A DNA stretch of 64,000 bases from the NCBI RefSeq assembly GCF_000719135.1, contig NZ_JOEK01000001.1, positions 62,001-126,000 on the forward strand, written 5' to 3'. Position 1 is the stretch's first letter; each line of letters begins with the position of its first letter. The translations under genes and the position numbers were made by a program. The notes under the pieces are model-generated. The model was not told where the DNA came from and did not search any database. It saw nothing but the letters and a program-made list of their open reading frames with translations. This DNA comes from Streptomyces avicenniae (GTDB taxonomy: Bacteria; Actinomycetota; Actinomycetes; Streptomycetales; Streptomycetaceae). Positions 46,237 through 54,969 of the stretch are shown piece by piece.

Positions 46237-47694
46237 ATGGCCGCGCGCCTCCCCCGCCCGCGGCGGCCGTCCAGCCTGCGGCTGCGCGTGCTGTCCGGGC
46301 TCGCCGCCCTGCTCGTGCTCGGCCTCGGCACGACGGCGGCGGCCGGGGCCTTCGTCTTCGACGAGTACCTGCGCAGCCGCGCGGAGCGGACGCTGGCCGC
46401 CAACTCCGAGCGGGTGCGCGCCCTTGTCGCGACGGGCCCGCAGACCGTCAACGGCGACCAGCTCGCCGCCGTCATCGGCCCGCCGCTCGGCATCGTCGCG
46501 CTCGACGCGGACGGCACGGCCCTCGACCACGCGGGGACGACGGCGAGCGCCGCGGCGCTGATCGGCGCCGGGGTGCGCGCCGCGCCGCCGGGCGAGACGG
46601 TACGACTGCGGGTGGAGGGGCACGAGTTGCTGGCGCGTGGCCTGCCGAGCCCCGGCCTGACCGTCCGCTCGTCCGACGAGCCGGACGCGCACCCCACGAC
46701 GCTGGTGCTGGTGATCGACGCGTCGGTGGACGACGCGACCATCCGCTCCCTCATCCTGCGCCAGGCGGGGATCGTCACGCTGGCGCTGGTCTGCCTGCTC
46801 GGCCTCGCGGTCGTCGTGCTGAACGTGGGCCTGCGCCCGCTGGCCCGCATGGTGCGCAGCGCGGACGCCATCGCGGCCGGGCGGCGCTCCGAGCGGATGC
46901 CGCTGGCCGGGCGGCACAGCGAGATCGACGACCTGGCGCGCGCGGTCAACGACGCGCTGGACGCGCAGGCGCGTGCCGAGGAGCGGGTGCGGTCGTTCGC
47001 CGCCGACGCGTCGCACGAGTTGCGCACCCCGCTCGCCACGATCTCGGGCTGGCTCGACCTCTACCGCCAAGGCGCGCTCTCGGCAGAGCAGTTGGAGGCG
47101 GCCGTCGCGCACATCGACGACGCGGCGGGCCGGATGCGGCTGCTGGTGGACGAACTGGCCCTGCTGGCACGGTTCGACGCCGGGCGCCCGATCGGCCGGG
47201 ACGCCCTCGACGTCGCCGCGCTCGTACAGGACGTCCTCGCCGACGCGCGGGTGATCGACCCGCACCGCGGGTTCGGCTACGAGGGCCCGGCGGGCGTGTG
47301 GATCAAGGGCGACGCGGCCCGGCTGGCACAGGTGTTGCGCAACCTCGTCGGCAACGCGGCGCAGCACACGCCGGACGGCACCGCCGTGCGGGTCGCGCTG
47401 TCGGAACGGCCCGACGGCGTGCGGATCGCCGTGTCGGACGACGGTCCCGGCATCCCGGCCGCGCATCTGGAGCACGTCTTCGAACGGTTCTGGCGCGGCG
47501 ACCCGAGCCACAGCCGGGCCACGGGCGGCTCAGGGCTCGGCCTGGCCATCGTGCGCGCCATCGTCACGGCCCACGGCGGGCGGGTGGGCGTCACCTCGGT
47601 GGCCGGGAGCGGCGCGACCGGGCCGACCGGCACGACCGTCACGGTCGAGCTGCCGCGGGCGGCGCGGCGGCCCGGCCCCGGCCCGTCGTCGTGA
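46237..47694 (+). CDS. Sensor histidine kinase
   Basis: 485 residues. Membrane helices near 18-38 and 170-190 flank a small extracytoplasmic sensor; HAMP linker (LRPLARMVRSADAIAAG), HisKA with SHELRTPLATISGW, and HATPase with RNLVGNAAQHTP, DDGPGIP and GGSGLGLAIV. Cognate kinase of the OmpR-type regulator just upstream. Its last 56 bp overlap an antisense gene (47639-47944). Confidence 0.95.
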   Translation: MAARLPRPRRPSSLRLRVLSGLAALLVLGLGTTAAAGAFVFDEYLRSRAERTLAANSERVRALVATGPQTVNGDQLAAVIGPPLGIVALDADGTALDHAGTTASAAALIGAGVRAAPPGETVRLRVEGHELLARGLPSPGLTVRSSDEPDAHPTTLVLVIDASVDDATIRSLILRQAGIVTLALVCLLGLAVVVLNVGLRPLARMVRSADAIAAGRRSERMPLAGRHSEIDDLARAVNDALDAQARAEERVRSFAADASHELRTPLATISGWLDLYRQGALSAEQLEAAVAHIDDAAGRMRLLVDELALLARFDAGRPIGRDALDVAALVQDVLADARVIDPHRGFGYEGPAGVWIKGDAARLAQVLRNLVGNAAQHTPDGTAVRVALSERPDGVRIAVSDDGPGIPAAHLEHVFERFWRGDPSHSRATGGSGLGLAIVRAIVTAHGGRVGVTSVAGSGATGPTGTTVTVELPRAARRPGPGPSS

Positions 47695-47944
47695 CGGTCT
47701 CGTGGGCCGGGGGCTGCGGCGCGCGCACCGTGGGGGCGCGGACGGGCAGTTCGTCGATCCACGTGTAGCGCGTGCCGCCGCCGCGGGTGGCGCGCAGCTC
47801 GTACAGGCCGGGCGCGGGCCGGGCGCCGTCCTCGGTCCTGGCGGCCAGTATGAGCGGCGCCCGGTCGGTGATGACCAGGTCGATGGTCCGGCCGTCGCGG
47901 GGGCCGCCCTCGAAACGGACGCGGATCACAGGGGGCGTCGCCAT
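47639..47944 (-). CDS. Conserved hypothetical protein
   Basis: 101 residues beginning MATPPVIRVRFEGGPRDGRTIDL, a pattern I associate with small streptomycete proteins of unknown function. It has a DYxW-like stretch (RYTWIDELPV) and a Pro/Ala tail. ATG 47944 is chosen over an ATG three codons earlier. The 3' end overlaps the kinase coding region by 56 bp tail-to-tail, so the tail could be translated from DNA constrained by both genes. Confidence 0.6.
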   Translation of the reverse strand: MATPPVIRVRFEGGPRDGRTIDLVITDRAPLILAARTEDGARPAPGLYELRATRGGGTRYTWIDELPVRAPTVRAPQPPAHETVTTTGRGRAAAPPAAARP

Positions 47945-48142
47945 GGGCGCCAACCTACCGGCGGGCCGACGCGCCGGGCGGCGCTCCCGAGCCGCCTGCC
48001 GCGCCGTGCGGCGGGCCCGCGGGGCGTGCCGTCACCCGGACGAGTTACGGCGCGGCGCGCGGTACCGTCTCGCCCGTCCGCCCGCGCGCGGGGGCGTACG
48101 TCCGTACGATCGTTCGTTATCGACGACTGAACGGAGCGCACT

Positions 48143-49630
48143 GTGCGGAGAGTTGGCGGCCCGTCGCGTGGCCGGAGACGAACGGCCCGTTCCCCGTTAC
48201 TGCACCGGTTCCGGGTGCTGCCGCTCGCGGTGGTGACGGCGGCGTGCCTCGCCGTGCCCCTGGCGCCCGCCGCCTCCGCCGCGACCCCGGCGGCGCACGA
48301 CGACTTCAACGGCGACGGCTTCGCCGACGTGGTGGTCTCCCATCCGCTGGCGACGGTCGGCGGGCAGGCGGGGGCGGGCGCCGTCGTCGTGCTGTACGGC
48401 TCGGCGAACGGGCTGGGCGCGGCGCGTTCCACCGTGATCACGCAGGCCAGCGCCGGGATACCGGGCGCGGCGGAGGCGGCCGACCGGTTCGGCGCGGCGA
48501 CGGCGAGCGCGGACCTGGACCGTGACGGCTACGCCGATCTGGTCGTCGGCTCGCCGACCGAGGCGGTCGGCGGCGTCACGGCGCGCGGCGGCGTGACCGT
48601 CGTGTGGGGCGGGCGGGGCGGGCTGTCGGGCGGCGTGGTGCTGGCGGAGAGCACGGTCCCGGCCGGGAGCTGCGCGTTCGGCGAGACGGTCGCGACGGGC
48701 GACGTGAACGGCGACGGCGCGGCGGACGTCTCGGTCGGCTCGCACTGCTCGACGCACCACTACCGCGGCCCGTTCACCCGCGCGGGTGGCGCGGCGACGC
48801 ACGCCGTGGACACGGCGCTGGGCGCGACCGGCTCGGGCGTGACCGTCGTCAGCGGCGACCTCGACGGCGACGGGGCGGACGAGCGTGTCCTCCTCCCCGG
48901 CCCCACGGCCGCCGACCCCGGCGGCCGGGTCCTGGTGGACGACTGGCGGCAGAACGCGGCCGTCCGCACCACGCTGACGGCGGCCGACGGCGTGACCGGC
49001 GTCATCGGCGACGTGAACGGCGACGGCTTCGGCGACCTCGTCCTCGGCGACCCGGCCGATCCGCTCGACGGCAAGACCACCGGGCAGATCGGCGGCGAGG
49101 TCACCGTCTGGTACGGCGCGCGCGGCGGCATCGACCCGGCCCGCGCCCCGACGCGGCTGCGGCAGGGCTCGAACGGCATCCCGGGCTCGGGCGAGCTGGG
49201 CGACGCGTTCGGCGCGTCACTCGGCGTCGGCGACACGGACGGCGACGGCAGGGACGACGTCGTCGTGGGCGTGCCGGGCGAGGACATCGGCGCGGCCGAG
49301 GAGGCGGGCGGCGTCGTGCTGCTGCGCGGCACGGCGTCCGGGCTGACGGGCGCGGGCGCGACCGCCGTGCACCAGAACTCGGCGGGCGTGGACGGCGCGG
49401 CGGAGTACTGGGACCTGTTCGGGCAGCGCGTCAGGCTCGCCGACGTCAACCGCGACGGGCGGGCCGACCTGACCGTCGGCGTGCCGGGCGAGAACGCGGA
49501 GGGCTGCTCGTGGCACGCGGCGTCCGGCGCGGCGGGCGTGAGCACGGCGGGCTCGTTCGGGGTGTGCGCGAGCGCGCTGAGCGGCTTCACGGCGGACGGT
49601 CCAGGTCTCGGCGAGGTGATCGCGCCGTAG
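48143..49630 (+). CDS. Secreted FG-GAP (integrin alpha-like) repeat protein
   Basis: 495 residues. A Sec signal (RFRVLPLAVVTAACLAVPLAPAASA) is followed by about seven FG-GAP/VCBS units with calcium-binding DxNxDG-type loops: DFNGDGFADVVV, DLDRDGYADLVV, DVNGDGAADVSV, DLDGDGADE, DVNGDGFGDLVL, DTDGDGRDDVVV, DVNRDGRADLTV. These form an extracellular beta-propeller. GGAG is 6 nt before GTG 48143. Likely adhesion or structural; no catalytic domain is seen. Confidence 0.93.
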   Translation: MRRVGGPSRGRRRTARSPLLHRFRVLPLAVVTAACLAVPLAPAASAATPAAHDDFNGDGFADVVVSHPLATVGGQAGAGAVVVLYGSANGLGAARSTVITQASAGIPGAAEAADRFGAATASADLDRDGYADLVVGSPTEAVGGVTARGGVTVVWGGRGGLSGGVVLAESTVPAGSCAFGETVATGDVNGDGAADVSVGSHCSTHHYRGPFTRAGGAATHAVDTALGATGSGVTVVSGDLDGDGADERVLLPGPTAADPGGRVLVDDWRQNAAVRTTLTAADGVTGVIGDVNGDGFGDLVLGDPADPLDGKTTGQIGGEVTVWYGARGGIDPARAPTRLRQGSNGIPGSGELGDAFGASLGVGDTDGDGRDDVVVGVPGEDIGAAEEAGGVVLLRGTASGLTGAGATAVHQNSAGVDGAAEYWDLFGQRVRLADVNRDGRADLTVGVPGENAEGCSWHAASGAAGVSTAGSFGVCASALSGFTADGPGLGEVIAP

Positions 49631-49651
49631 CGGCAAAGGCCGGGGGGCCGG

Positions 49652-50449
49652 TCAGCTGTCGCCGGGCGGCTCGGCGGTCGTCGTCTCCAGGTCGATGACC
49701 ATGAAGTTGGCGCCCTGCGAGTCGGCGACGGCGGCGTAGCGTCCGTACGGGCTGTCCATCGGCCCGTCGATCAGCCGCCCGCCGAGCCCCCGCGCGGTGG
49801 CGACGGCCGCGTCGCAGTCGCCGACGCCGAAGAAGACCTCGATGTGCGCGGCGATGTCGGCGGGCGCGTCGGGCGGGAAGCGGTAGCGGCCGAGGGCAGG
49901 GCCGCCGTCGAGCTGCCACAGCGCGTAGTCCACCGAGGGCGGGCCCTCGACGGCGATGGGCTCGAACGGGAAGACCTCGGAGAAGAACGCGTCGGCCGCC
50001 GCGCCGTCCCGCGTGTACACCTCGGCCCAGGCGTACGCGCCCGGCTCGAACCGCCGGGCGAAGCCCTCGTGCGTGCCGGGCTCCCAGACGCCGAAGACGA
50101 CGCCGCCGGGGTCGCGGGCGACGAGCATGCTGCCGAAGTCGCCGACGAGCATCGGCTCGACGAGGACGTCGCCGCCCGCCGCGCGGACCCGGTCGGCGGC
50201 GGCGGGGACGTCCTCCGAGGCGAGGTAGAGGTTCCAGGCCGCGGGGGCGATGGCGCCCTGGCCCGGCATCTGCGGCGCGAGCGCGGCCACGGCGGCGCCG
50301 TCGGCGTACGCCTGCGCGTAGCCGCCGAACTCGTCGGCGGCGCGGTCGAACGTCCAGCCGAAGAGCTGCCCGTAGAAGCGCTTGCCCTCCTCGACGTCCG
50401 GCAGCGTCACGTCGGCCCAGCAGGGCGCGCCCTCGCGGATGTCAGCCAT
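49652..50449 (-). CDS. Two-domain VOC (glyoxalase-like) protein
   Basis: 265 residues with two tandem VOC modules: residues 1-125 (CWADVTLPDVEEGKRFYGQLFGWTFD ... VARDPGGVVFGVW) and 135-258 (YAWAEVYTRDGAAADAFFSEVFPFE ... VADSQGANFMVIDL). This is the common CFP30B/hydroxylase-type duplicate. Metal ligands are not conserved, so it may bind rather than transform a ligand. GAGG lies 8 nt before ATG 50449. Confidence 0.9.
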   Translation of the reverse strand: MADIREGAPCWADVTLPDVEEGKRFYGQLFGWTFDRAADEFGGYAQAYADGAAVAALAPQMPGQGAIAPAAWNLYLASEDVPAAADRVRAAGGDVLVEPMLVGDFGSMLVARDPGGVVFGVWEPGTHEGFARRFEPGAYAWAEVYTRDGAAADAFFSEVFPFEPIAVEGPPSVDYALWQLDGGPALGRYRFPPDAPADIAAHIEVFFGVGDCDAAVATARGLGGRLIDGPMDSPYGRYAAVADSQGANFMVIDLETTTAEPPGDS

Positions 50450-50526
50450 GCCTCGTGCCTCCTCGTCGTGCGCCCCCTCCTCGCTTCCACGCTAGAGGCG
50501 CGCGGCGGATCACGCAGCGCGGGCGG

Positions 50527-50694
50527 TCAGCGGGTACGGCCGCCGACGAAGCAGCCGTGCGAGCAGATCCACAGGACGAAGCGGTGCCCCCACCGGTCGC
50601 GTACCGTGCCCGCGCGCCGCCCCGAGGCGCCGAGGCGGCGTCCGCAGCGGATGCAGGCGATGCCCATCTGCTGGGTCGGGGATAACCGGGTCAT
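50527..50694 (-). CDS. Small four-cysteine zinc-finger protein with TTA codon
   Basis: 55 residues, with CIRC near 14-17 and CSHGC near the C-terminus, a plausible zinc site. The start ATG 50694 is followed by codons ACC CGG TTA; the TTA at 50683-50685 (residue 4) would make translation bldA-dependent. The ribosome site is weak. The frame is open far upstream but that part is low-complexity Arg/Gly. Function unknown. Confidence 0.55.
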   Translation of the reverse strand: MTRLSPTQQMGIACIRCGRRLGASGRRAGTVRDRWGHRFVLWICSHGCFVGGRTR

Positions 50695-50978
50695 GTCCGG
50701 GACGTCACGCGTCCCTGAGCCTTCCGCAAACACCGAAGCTGCCTCCTCCGGCCGACCTGGGCCGCCGGGCGGGACCACCCGGCGGCTGAGGAGACAGATA
50801 CCCCGCCGCGTCCCCGTTCCACCGCGCCGGAGGCTCCCTCCCCACGCGGCGCCGAGGAGCGCGCGGACCGCCGCCGCGTCGGCGGCCCGGAGGAGGCGGG
50901 ACGGCACGGAGCGCTTCACCCGGCGGGACCGTTTCCTGGGGACGGTGCGCGGCAAGAGCGTTCTCGACGGCCGGTCGT

Positions 50979-51446
50979 GTGGAGATGATCAAGCTGAAGG
51001 TGAACGGGGCGGACCTCGGCCGCGCGCTGCGGGCGCGCCGCAAGGAGACGGGCCGCACCATCGCGGCCGTCGCCGTGGACGCCGGACTCTCTGTGCCCTA
51101 CATCGCCAACCTGGAGAACGGCCGGGGCAATCCCACACTCGCCGCCCTCGACCGCCTGGCCACGGCCCTCGGCACCCGGCTGACCGTCGAGCTGGCCCCG
51201 GCCGCTGACGTCACCGAGCCCGCCGACGCCCCGGGTGACCCGGCCGCGCGGCTCGCCGCCTCGCCGCGCGCCCGCGACGTCGCCGCGCTGCTCGCGGCGG
51301 ACGGCCGTACGTCCGCCGCCGAGGTGACGGCCGGGCTCACGTCCGCCCTGCGCGCCCTGGCCGGGCTCGCGGGCGCCGCCGCCACCGAGCGGGACCTCGA
51401 CCGCCTCCTCGACCTGCTGCTGCTCGCCCGCCGCCCGGCCCCCTGA
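50979..51446 (+). CDS. XRE-family regulator with helical C-terminus
   Basis: 155 residues. Residues 12-66 form the helix-turn-helix (ALRARRKETGRTIAAVAVDAGLSVPYIANLENGRGNPTLAALDRL), followed by an Ala/Leu-rich helical tail (ALRALAGLAGAAATERDLDRLLDLLLLARR). GTG 50979 is the start; ATG 50985 is also possible. It lies 158 bp upstream of the MacB-like ABC transporter on the same strand and may regulate it or itself. Confidence 0.85.
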   Translation: MEMIKLKVNGADLGRALRARRKETGRTIAAVAVDAGLSVPYIANLENGRGNPTLAALDRLATALGTRLTVELAPAADVTEPADAPGDPAARLAASPRARDVAALLAADGRTSAAEVTAGLTSALRALAGLAGAAATERDLDRLLDLLLLARRPAP

Positions 51447-51553
51447 GAACCGCGAACTCCCCTGCCCCGACGGTGTATCCAGCACCACCCCCGGCGGTAC
51501 GGAACACCCCACCCGTCCGGGCCGTGGACCCCGTGTGCGGCGCCGCCGCGAAC

Positions 51554-51567
51554 CCTACGTTCGTAGG
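51554..51567. promoter_or_regulatory. Palindromic operator upstream of ABC transporter
   Basis: CCTACGTTCGTAGG: perfect 6-bp arms around TT, 38 bp before the ATPase start. Its TetR-like look contrasts with the adjacent XRE gene, so its protein may be encoded elsewhere. Confidence 0.6.
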
Positions 51568-51604
51568 TGAGGCGCCACGGGGGTGCCGAAGGAGGCGGAG
51601 GACG

Positions 51605-52384
51605 ATGTTCCGACACGAGCGGGCCCCGGGGTCGGCGCCCGGCCCCGAGGCCCTGCGGCTGGTCAAGGTGAGCAAGACCTACGGGACGGCGGAGAACGCG
51701 GTGACGGCGCTCGACGACGTCACGCTCAGCCTGCCCGCCGGGAGCTTCACCGCCGTGATGGGACCGTCGGGCTCCGGCAAGTCCACGCTGCTCCAGTGCG
51801 CCGCGGGACTCGACCGGCCCGACCAGGGGATCGTCGTCGTGGACGGCGCGGAGATGACGGCCGGGGGCGAGGCGGAGCTGACCAAGTTCCGCCGGTCGCG
51901 GATCGGCTTCGTCTTCCAGCAGTACAACCTGCTGCCGACGCTGACCGTGCTCCAGAACACCCTGCTCCCGTTCAAGCTCGCCAGGCGCCGCCCCGACCGG
52001 GCCGGGGCCCGCGAGATCCTGGGGCGCGTCGGCCTCGGCGACCGGCTCGGGCACTACCCCGACGAGCTGTCGGGCGGCCAGCGGCAGCGCGCCGCCATCG
52101 CCCGCGCGCTGGTCACGCGGCCGAGCGTCATCTTCGCCGACGAGCCGACCGGCGCCCTCGACCTGCGCAGCGCCCGCGAGGTGCTGGCCCTGCTGCGGGA
52201 CGCGGTGCGCACGCACGGCAGGACCGTCGTCATGGTGACGCACGACCCGGTGGCGGCCTCGTACGCGGACGCCGTGGTGTTCCTCGCGGACGGGCGGCTG
52301 GCCGGATGGATGCACGCGCCGACGGCCGACGCGGTCGCCGAGCGGCTGGCGCACCTGGGCGACACCGTGGATGCGGAGGTCTGA
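51605..52384 (+). CDS. ABC transporter ATPase (MacB/LolD-like)
   Basis: 259 residues with Walker A GPSGSGKST, Q-loop VFQQYNLLPTLT, signature LSGGQRQR, Walker B VIFADEPT and H-loop VMVTHDP, the LolD/MacB group that works with FtsX-type permeases. AAGGAGG is 9 nt before ATG 51605. The permease gene begins 3 bp after its stop. Confidence 0.95.
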   Translation: MFRHERAPGSAPGPEALRLVKVSKTYGTAENAVTALDDVTLSLPAGSFTAVMGPSGSGKSTLLQCAAGLDRPDQGIVVVDGAEMTAGGEAELTKFRRSRIGFVFQQYNLLPTLTVLQNTLLPFKLARRRPDRAGAREILGRVGLGDRLGHYPDELSGGQRQRAAIARALVTRPSVIFADEPTGALDLRSAREVLALLRDAVRTHGRTVVMVTHDPVAASYADAVVFLADGRLAGWMHAPTADAVAERLAHLGDTVDAEV

Positions 52385-52387
52385 GCG

Positions 52388-53716
52388 ATGTTCATGCTGG
52401 CCATGCGTTCGGTGCGCAGGCGCCCCGGACGGTTCGCGGGGACACTGCTGTCCGCCTTCCTCGGCGCGGTGATCACCATGGCGTTCAACTCGATGCACGA
52501 CACGGCGGGGGGCGCGGGCGTCGATGACAGCAGCGCGGAGACGCTGGGCCTGTCGGGCGGCGTGGTCGGCGGCTACAGCACGCTGCTGGTCTTCTTCGCC
52601 GTCGCCTCCACCCTCACGGTGAACGTCCGCCAGCGCACGGACGAGATCTCCCTGCTGCGCAGCACCGGCGCCACGCCCGCGCAGATCAAGCGCATGGTGA
52701 CGGGCGAGGCCGCCGTCATCGCGCTGGTCGCGGCGATCCTGGCGATCGTGCCCGCCATGCTGGCGGGGAACGCGCTGCTGGAGATGTTCAAGGACACCGA
52801 CCAGGTCGCGGCGGGCGTGGACTACGTGTTCGGGCCCATCGCGCTCGGCGCCGGATTCGGCATCACGCTGCTGGCGTCGGCGGGCGCGGCCTACCTCGCG
52901 GTGCGCAGGGCGACCAGGGCGGCGGCGGGTGAGCGCGCGCCGCGGGCCAGGATGCGGACGATCGGCGGCACCCTGGCGCTGCTGGCGGGGATCGGCGGCA
53001 TCTCCTCGACGTTCGCCATGGAGGGCGACGAGCCGGTGCTGATGATGGGGCCCGCGTACGGGGCGATCCTCCTGTCGGTCGGCTTCGCCGCGTTCTCGAC
53101 GGGCCTGCTGCGCGCGCTGCTCGTGCTGGTGGCGCGGCCCCTGGGCCTGCTCACCGGGGGCAGCGGCTACCTGGCGGTGAACGCGCTGCGGCGCCGGGCG
53201 GAGCACCAGGCGGGCATCCTGATGCCGCTGATCCTCTTCACGGGCATCGGCTTCGCGACCCTGTGCATCCAGGCGGTCGAGTCGGCGGCGATCGACGCGT
53301 CCGGGCTGGTCAAGTCGGTCGAGGACAAGAACGTCGAGACGCTCAACACGATCGTCGTCGGCATCATCGTCGCCTTCTGCTGCGTGATGCTGATCAACAG
53401 CCTGTACGCGGCGACGTCGTACCGGGTGAAGGAGTTCGGCGGGCAGCGGCTGGCGGGGGCGACGCCGCGTCAGGTCGTCGGCGGGGTGGGCGTGGAGGCG
53501 GCGCTGCTGACGGTGACCGGCGTCCTGTTCGGCACGCTCGCCGGGTACGCCGGGCTGCTGGCCTTCGTGTCGGTCAGGACCGGGGCGGAGATGCCGGGGA
53601 GCGGGCCGCTGATCTGGGCGGGCATCGTGGTGGTGGGCGCGGCGGCGACCATGCTGACCACGCTGCTGACGGCGCGCCGCGCGCTGCGCGTCCCGGCGGT
53701 GGTGGCCGTCGCCTGA
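52388..53716 (+). CDS. FtsX-like ABC permease
   Basis: 442 residues, two FtsX domains of about four helices each with a short linker instead of a large extracellular domain. Helix clusters: VVGGYSTLLVFFAVASTLTV, AAVIALVAAILAIVPAMLAG, IIVAFCCVMLINSLYAAT and AAATMLTTLLTARRAL. The VRQRTDEISLLRSTGATPAQI loop is characteristic of the MacB-type permeases. Forms a transporter with the ATPase just upstream; a 17-bp terminator follows. Confidence 0.92.
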   Translation: MFMLAMRSVRRRPGRFAGTLLSAFLGAVITMAFNSMHDTAGGAGVDDSSAETLGLSGGVVGGYSTLLVFFAVASTLTVNVRQRTDEISLLRSTGATPAQIKRMVTGEAAVIALVAAILAIVPAMLAGNALLEMFKDTDQVAAGVDYVFGPIALGAGFGITLLASAGAAYLAVRRATRAAAGERAPRARMRTIGGTLALLAGIGGISSTFAMEGDEPVLMMGPAYGAILLSVGFAAFSTGLLRALLVLVARPLGLLTGGSGYLAVNALRRRAEHQAGILMPLILFTGIGFATLCIQAVESAAIDASGLVKSVEDKNVETLNTIVVGIIVAFCCVMLINSLYAATSYRVKEFGGQRLAGATPRQVVGGVGVEAALLTVTGVLFGTLAGYAGLLAFVSVRTGAEMPGSGPLIWAGIVVVGAAATMLTTLLTARRALRVPAVVAVA

Positions 53717-53736
53717 ACCGGACGCCACGCCTGCGA

Positions 53737-53777
53737 CGCGTGCGGTGACCGCCGGGCCCCGGCGGTCACCGCACGCG
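53737..53777 (+). terminator. Terminator of the ABC transporter operon
   Basis: Perfect 17-bp stem around a 7-nt loop (GGGCCCC), followed by GGTTTCTCC. Strongest hairpin in the window. Confidence 0.9.
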
Positions 53778-53847
53778 GGTTTCTCCTGGGACCATTCCTT
53801 CGAGCTGCCGGACTCGGCGCGGGACGACGGGACGACGGGAGGCTGAC

Positions 53848-54513
53848 GTGATCTCCGACCAGGCACGGGACGACGCGCGACTGCTGTGGTCCTACCACCG
53901 GATGCACCACCCGCCGCGCGCGTGTTCGGTGCTGGTCGGCCTGGGCAGCCACGACCTCGGCGTCGCCGACACGGCGGTGGACCTCTACCAGGCCGGTCAC
54001 GCGCCGCTCCTCGTCTTCACCGGGGCCAACAGCCCGACGACCCGGGAGCGCATGCCGCGCGGCGAGGCGGTCCACTACCGGGAGCGCGCGCTCGCGCTCG
54101 GCGTGCCCGCGTCCGCCGTCCTCGTCGAGCCCCGTGCGCGGAACACCGGCCAGAACATCACGTTCACCCGTGAGTTGCTGGCGACGGCCGGGGTCACCGT
54201 CTCCTCGGTCCTGCTGGTCACCAAGCCGTACGAGGAGCGGCGCACGTACGCGACCGCGCGCAAGCTGTGGCCGGACGTCGAGGTGGTCAGCGCGTCCACG
54301 CCCCTGGCCTTCGGCGCGTACGCGGAGTCCATCGGTGACGAGCGACTGGTCATCGACATGCTGGTGGGGGCGCTCCAGCGGCTCGTGCTCTACCCGGCCG
54401 CCGGTCATATGATCGAGCAGACGGTGCCGGGGGACGTCTCGGCGGCGTTCGACCGGCTGTGCGCCGCGGGGTTCACCAGCCGGCTCGTCCGCGCCGGGGC
54501 GGGCGGCCGGTGA
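53848..54513 (+). CDS. YdcF/DUF218-family protein
   Basis: 221 residues. DUF218 segments VLVGLGSHDLGVADTAVDLYQAG, LVFTGANSPTT, VLVEPRARNTGQNITFTRELL and VLLVTKPYEERRTYATA are conserved. Cytosolic version without membrane anchor. The family may bind SAM or act in cell-envelope metabolism; the function here is unknown. GGAGG lies 5 nt before GTG 53848. Confidence 0.85.
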   Translation: MISDQARDDARLLWSYHRMHHPPRACSVLVGLGSHDLGVADTAVDLYQAGHAPLLVFTGANSPTTRERMPRGEAVHYRERALALGVPASAVLVEPRARNTGQNITFTRELLATAGVTVSSVLLVTKPYEERRTYATARKLWPDVEVVSASTPLAFGAYAESIGDERLVIDMLVGALQRLVLYPAAGHMIEQTVPGDVSAAFDRLCAAGFTSRLVRAGAGGR

Positions 54514-54565
54514 CGTTGCGTGGCGCGCCCGCCGCCTGCGCCGACCCCACGTGGAGGGAACCGCC

Positions 54566-54880
54566 GTGCCCCGTGCGTACACCCGGCTCACCGAGGCCGA
54601 ACTCGCCGACGCGCTCCGGGAACTGCCCGGCTGGCGCGTCACGTCGGGTGAGCTGACGGCGCGGTTCACCGTCTCCCGGGCGGAACTGCCCTCCCTCTAC
54701 CGGGAGATCAACCGCGCCGAGGACGCGGCGGACCACCACGCCCGGATCACCGTCCTCCACACGACGCTGACCGTCGCCGTGAACACCCACGCCGCGAACG
54801 GCGCCCTCACCACCCACGACACGGCGCTCGCCCGCGAGGTCACCCGCATCGCGGGCGCCCATGGGGCCGCTGCCGCCTGA
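54566..54880 (+). CDS. Pterin-4a-carbinolamine dehydratase
   Basis: 104 residues. Dehydrates 4a-hydroxytetrahydrobiopterin, recycling pterin cofactors. The catalytic histidine region AADHHARITVLHTTLTV and THDTALA match the family; the usual Pro after HH is Ala here. GTG 54566 is chosen because GGAGGG ends 7 nt upstream; the in-frame GTG 15 bp earlier overlaps that site. It is remote from folE and from any aromatic amino acid hydroxylase, so its substrate is not defined by context. Confidence 0.85.
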   Translation: MPRAYTRLTEAELADALRELPGWRVTSGELTARFTVSRAELPSLYREINRAEDAADHHARITVLHTTLTVAVNTHAANGALTTHDTALAREVTRIAGAHGAAAA

Positions 54881-54969
54881 CCGCCCCGCCCTCCCCTGGC
54901 GTCCCGCGCCCGTTGTCAGTGGCATCACCTATCGTCACTCTCTGTGAGCGATGAGACGAGGAGCAGGGG

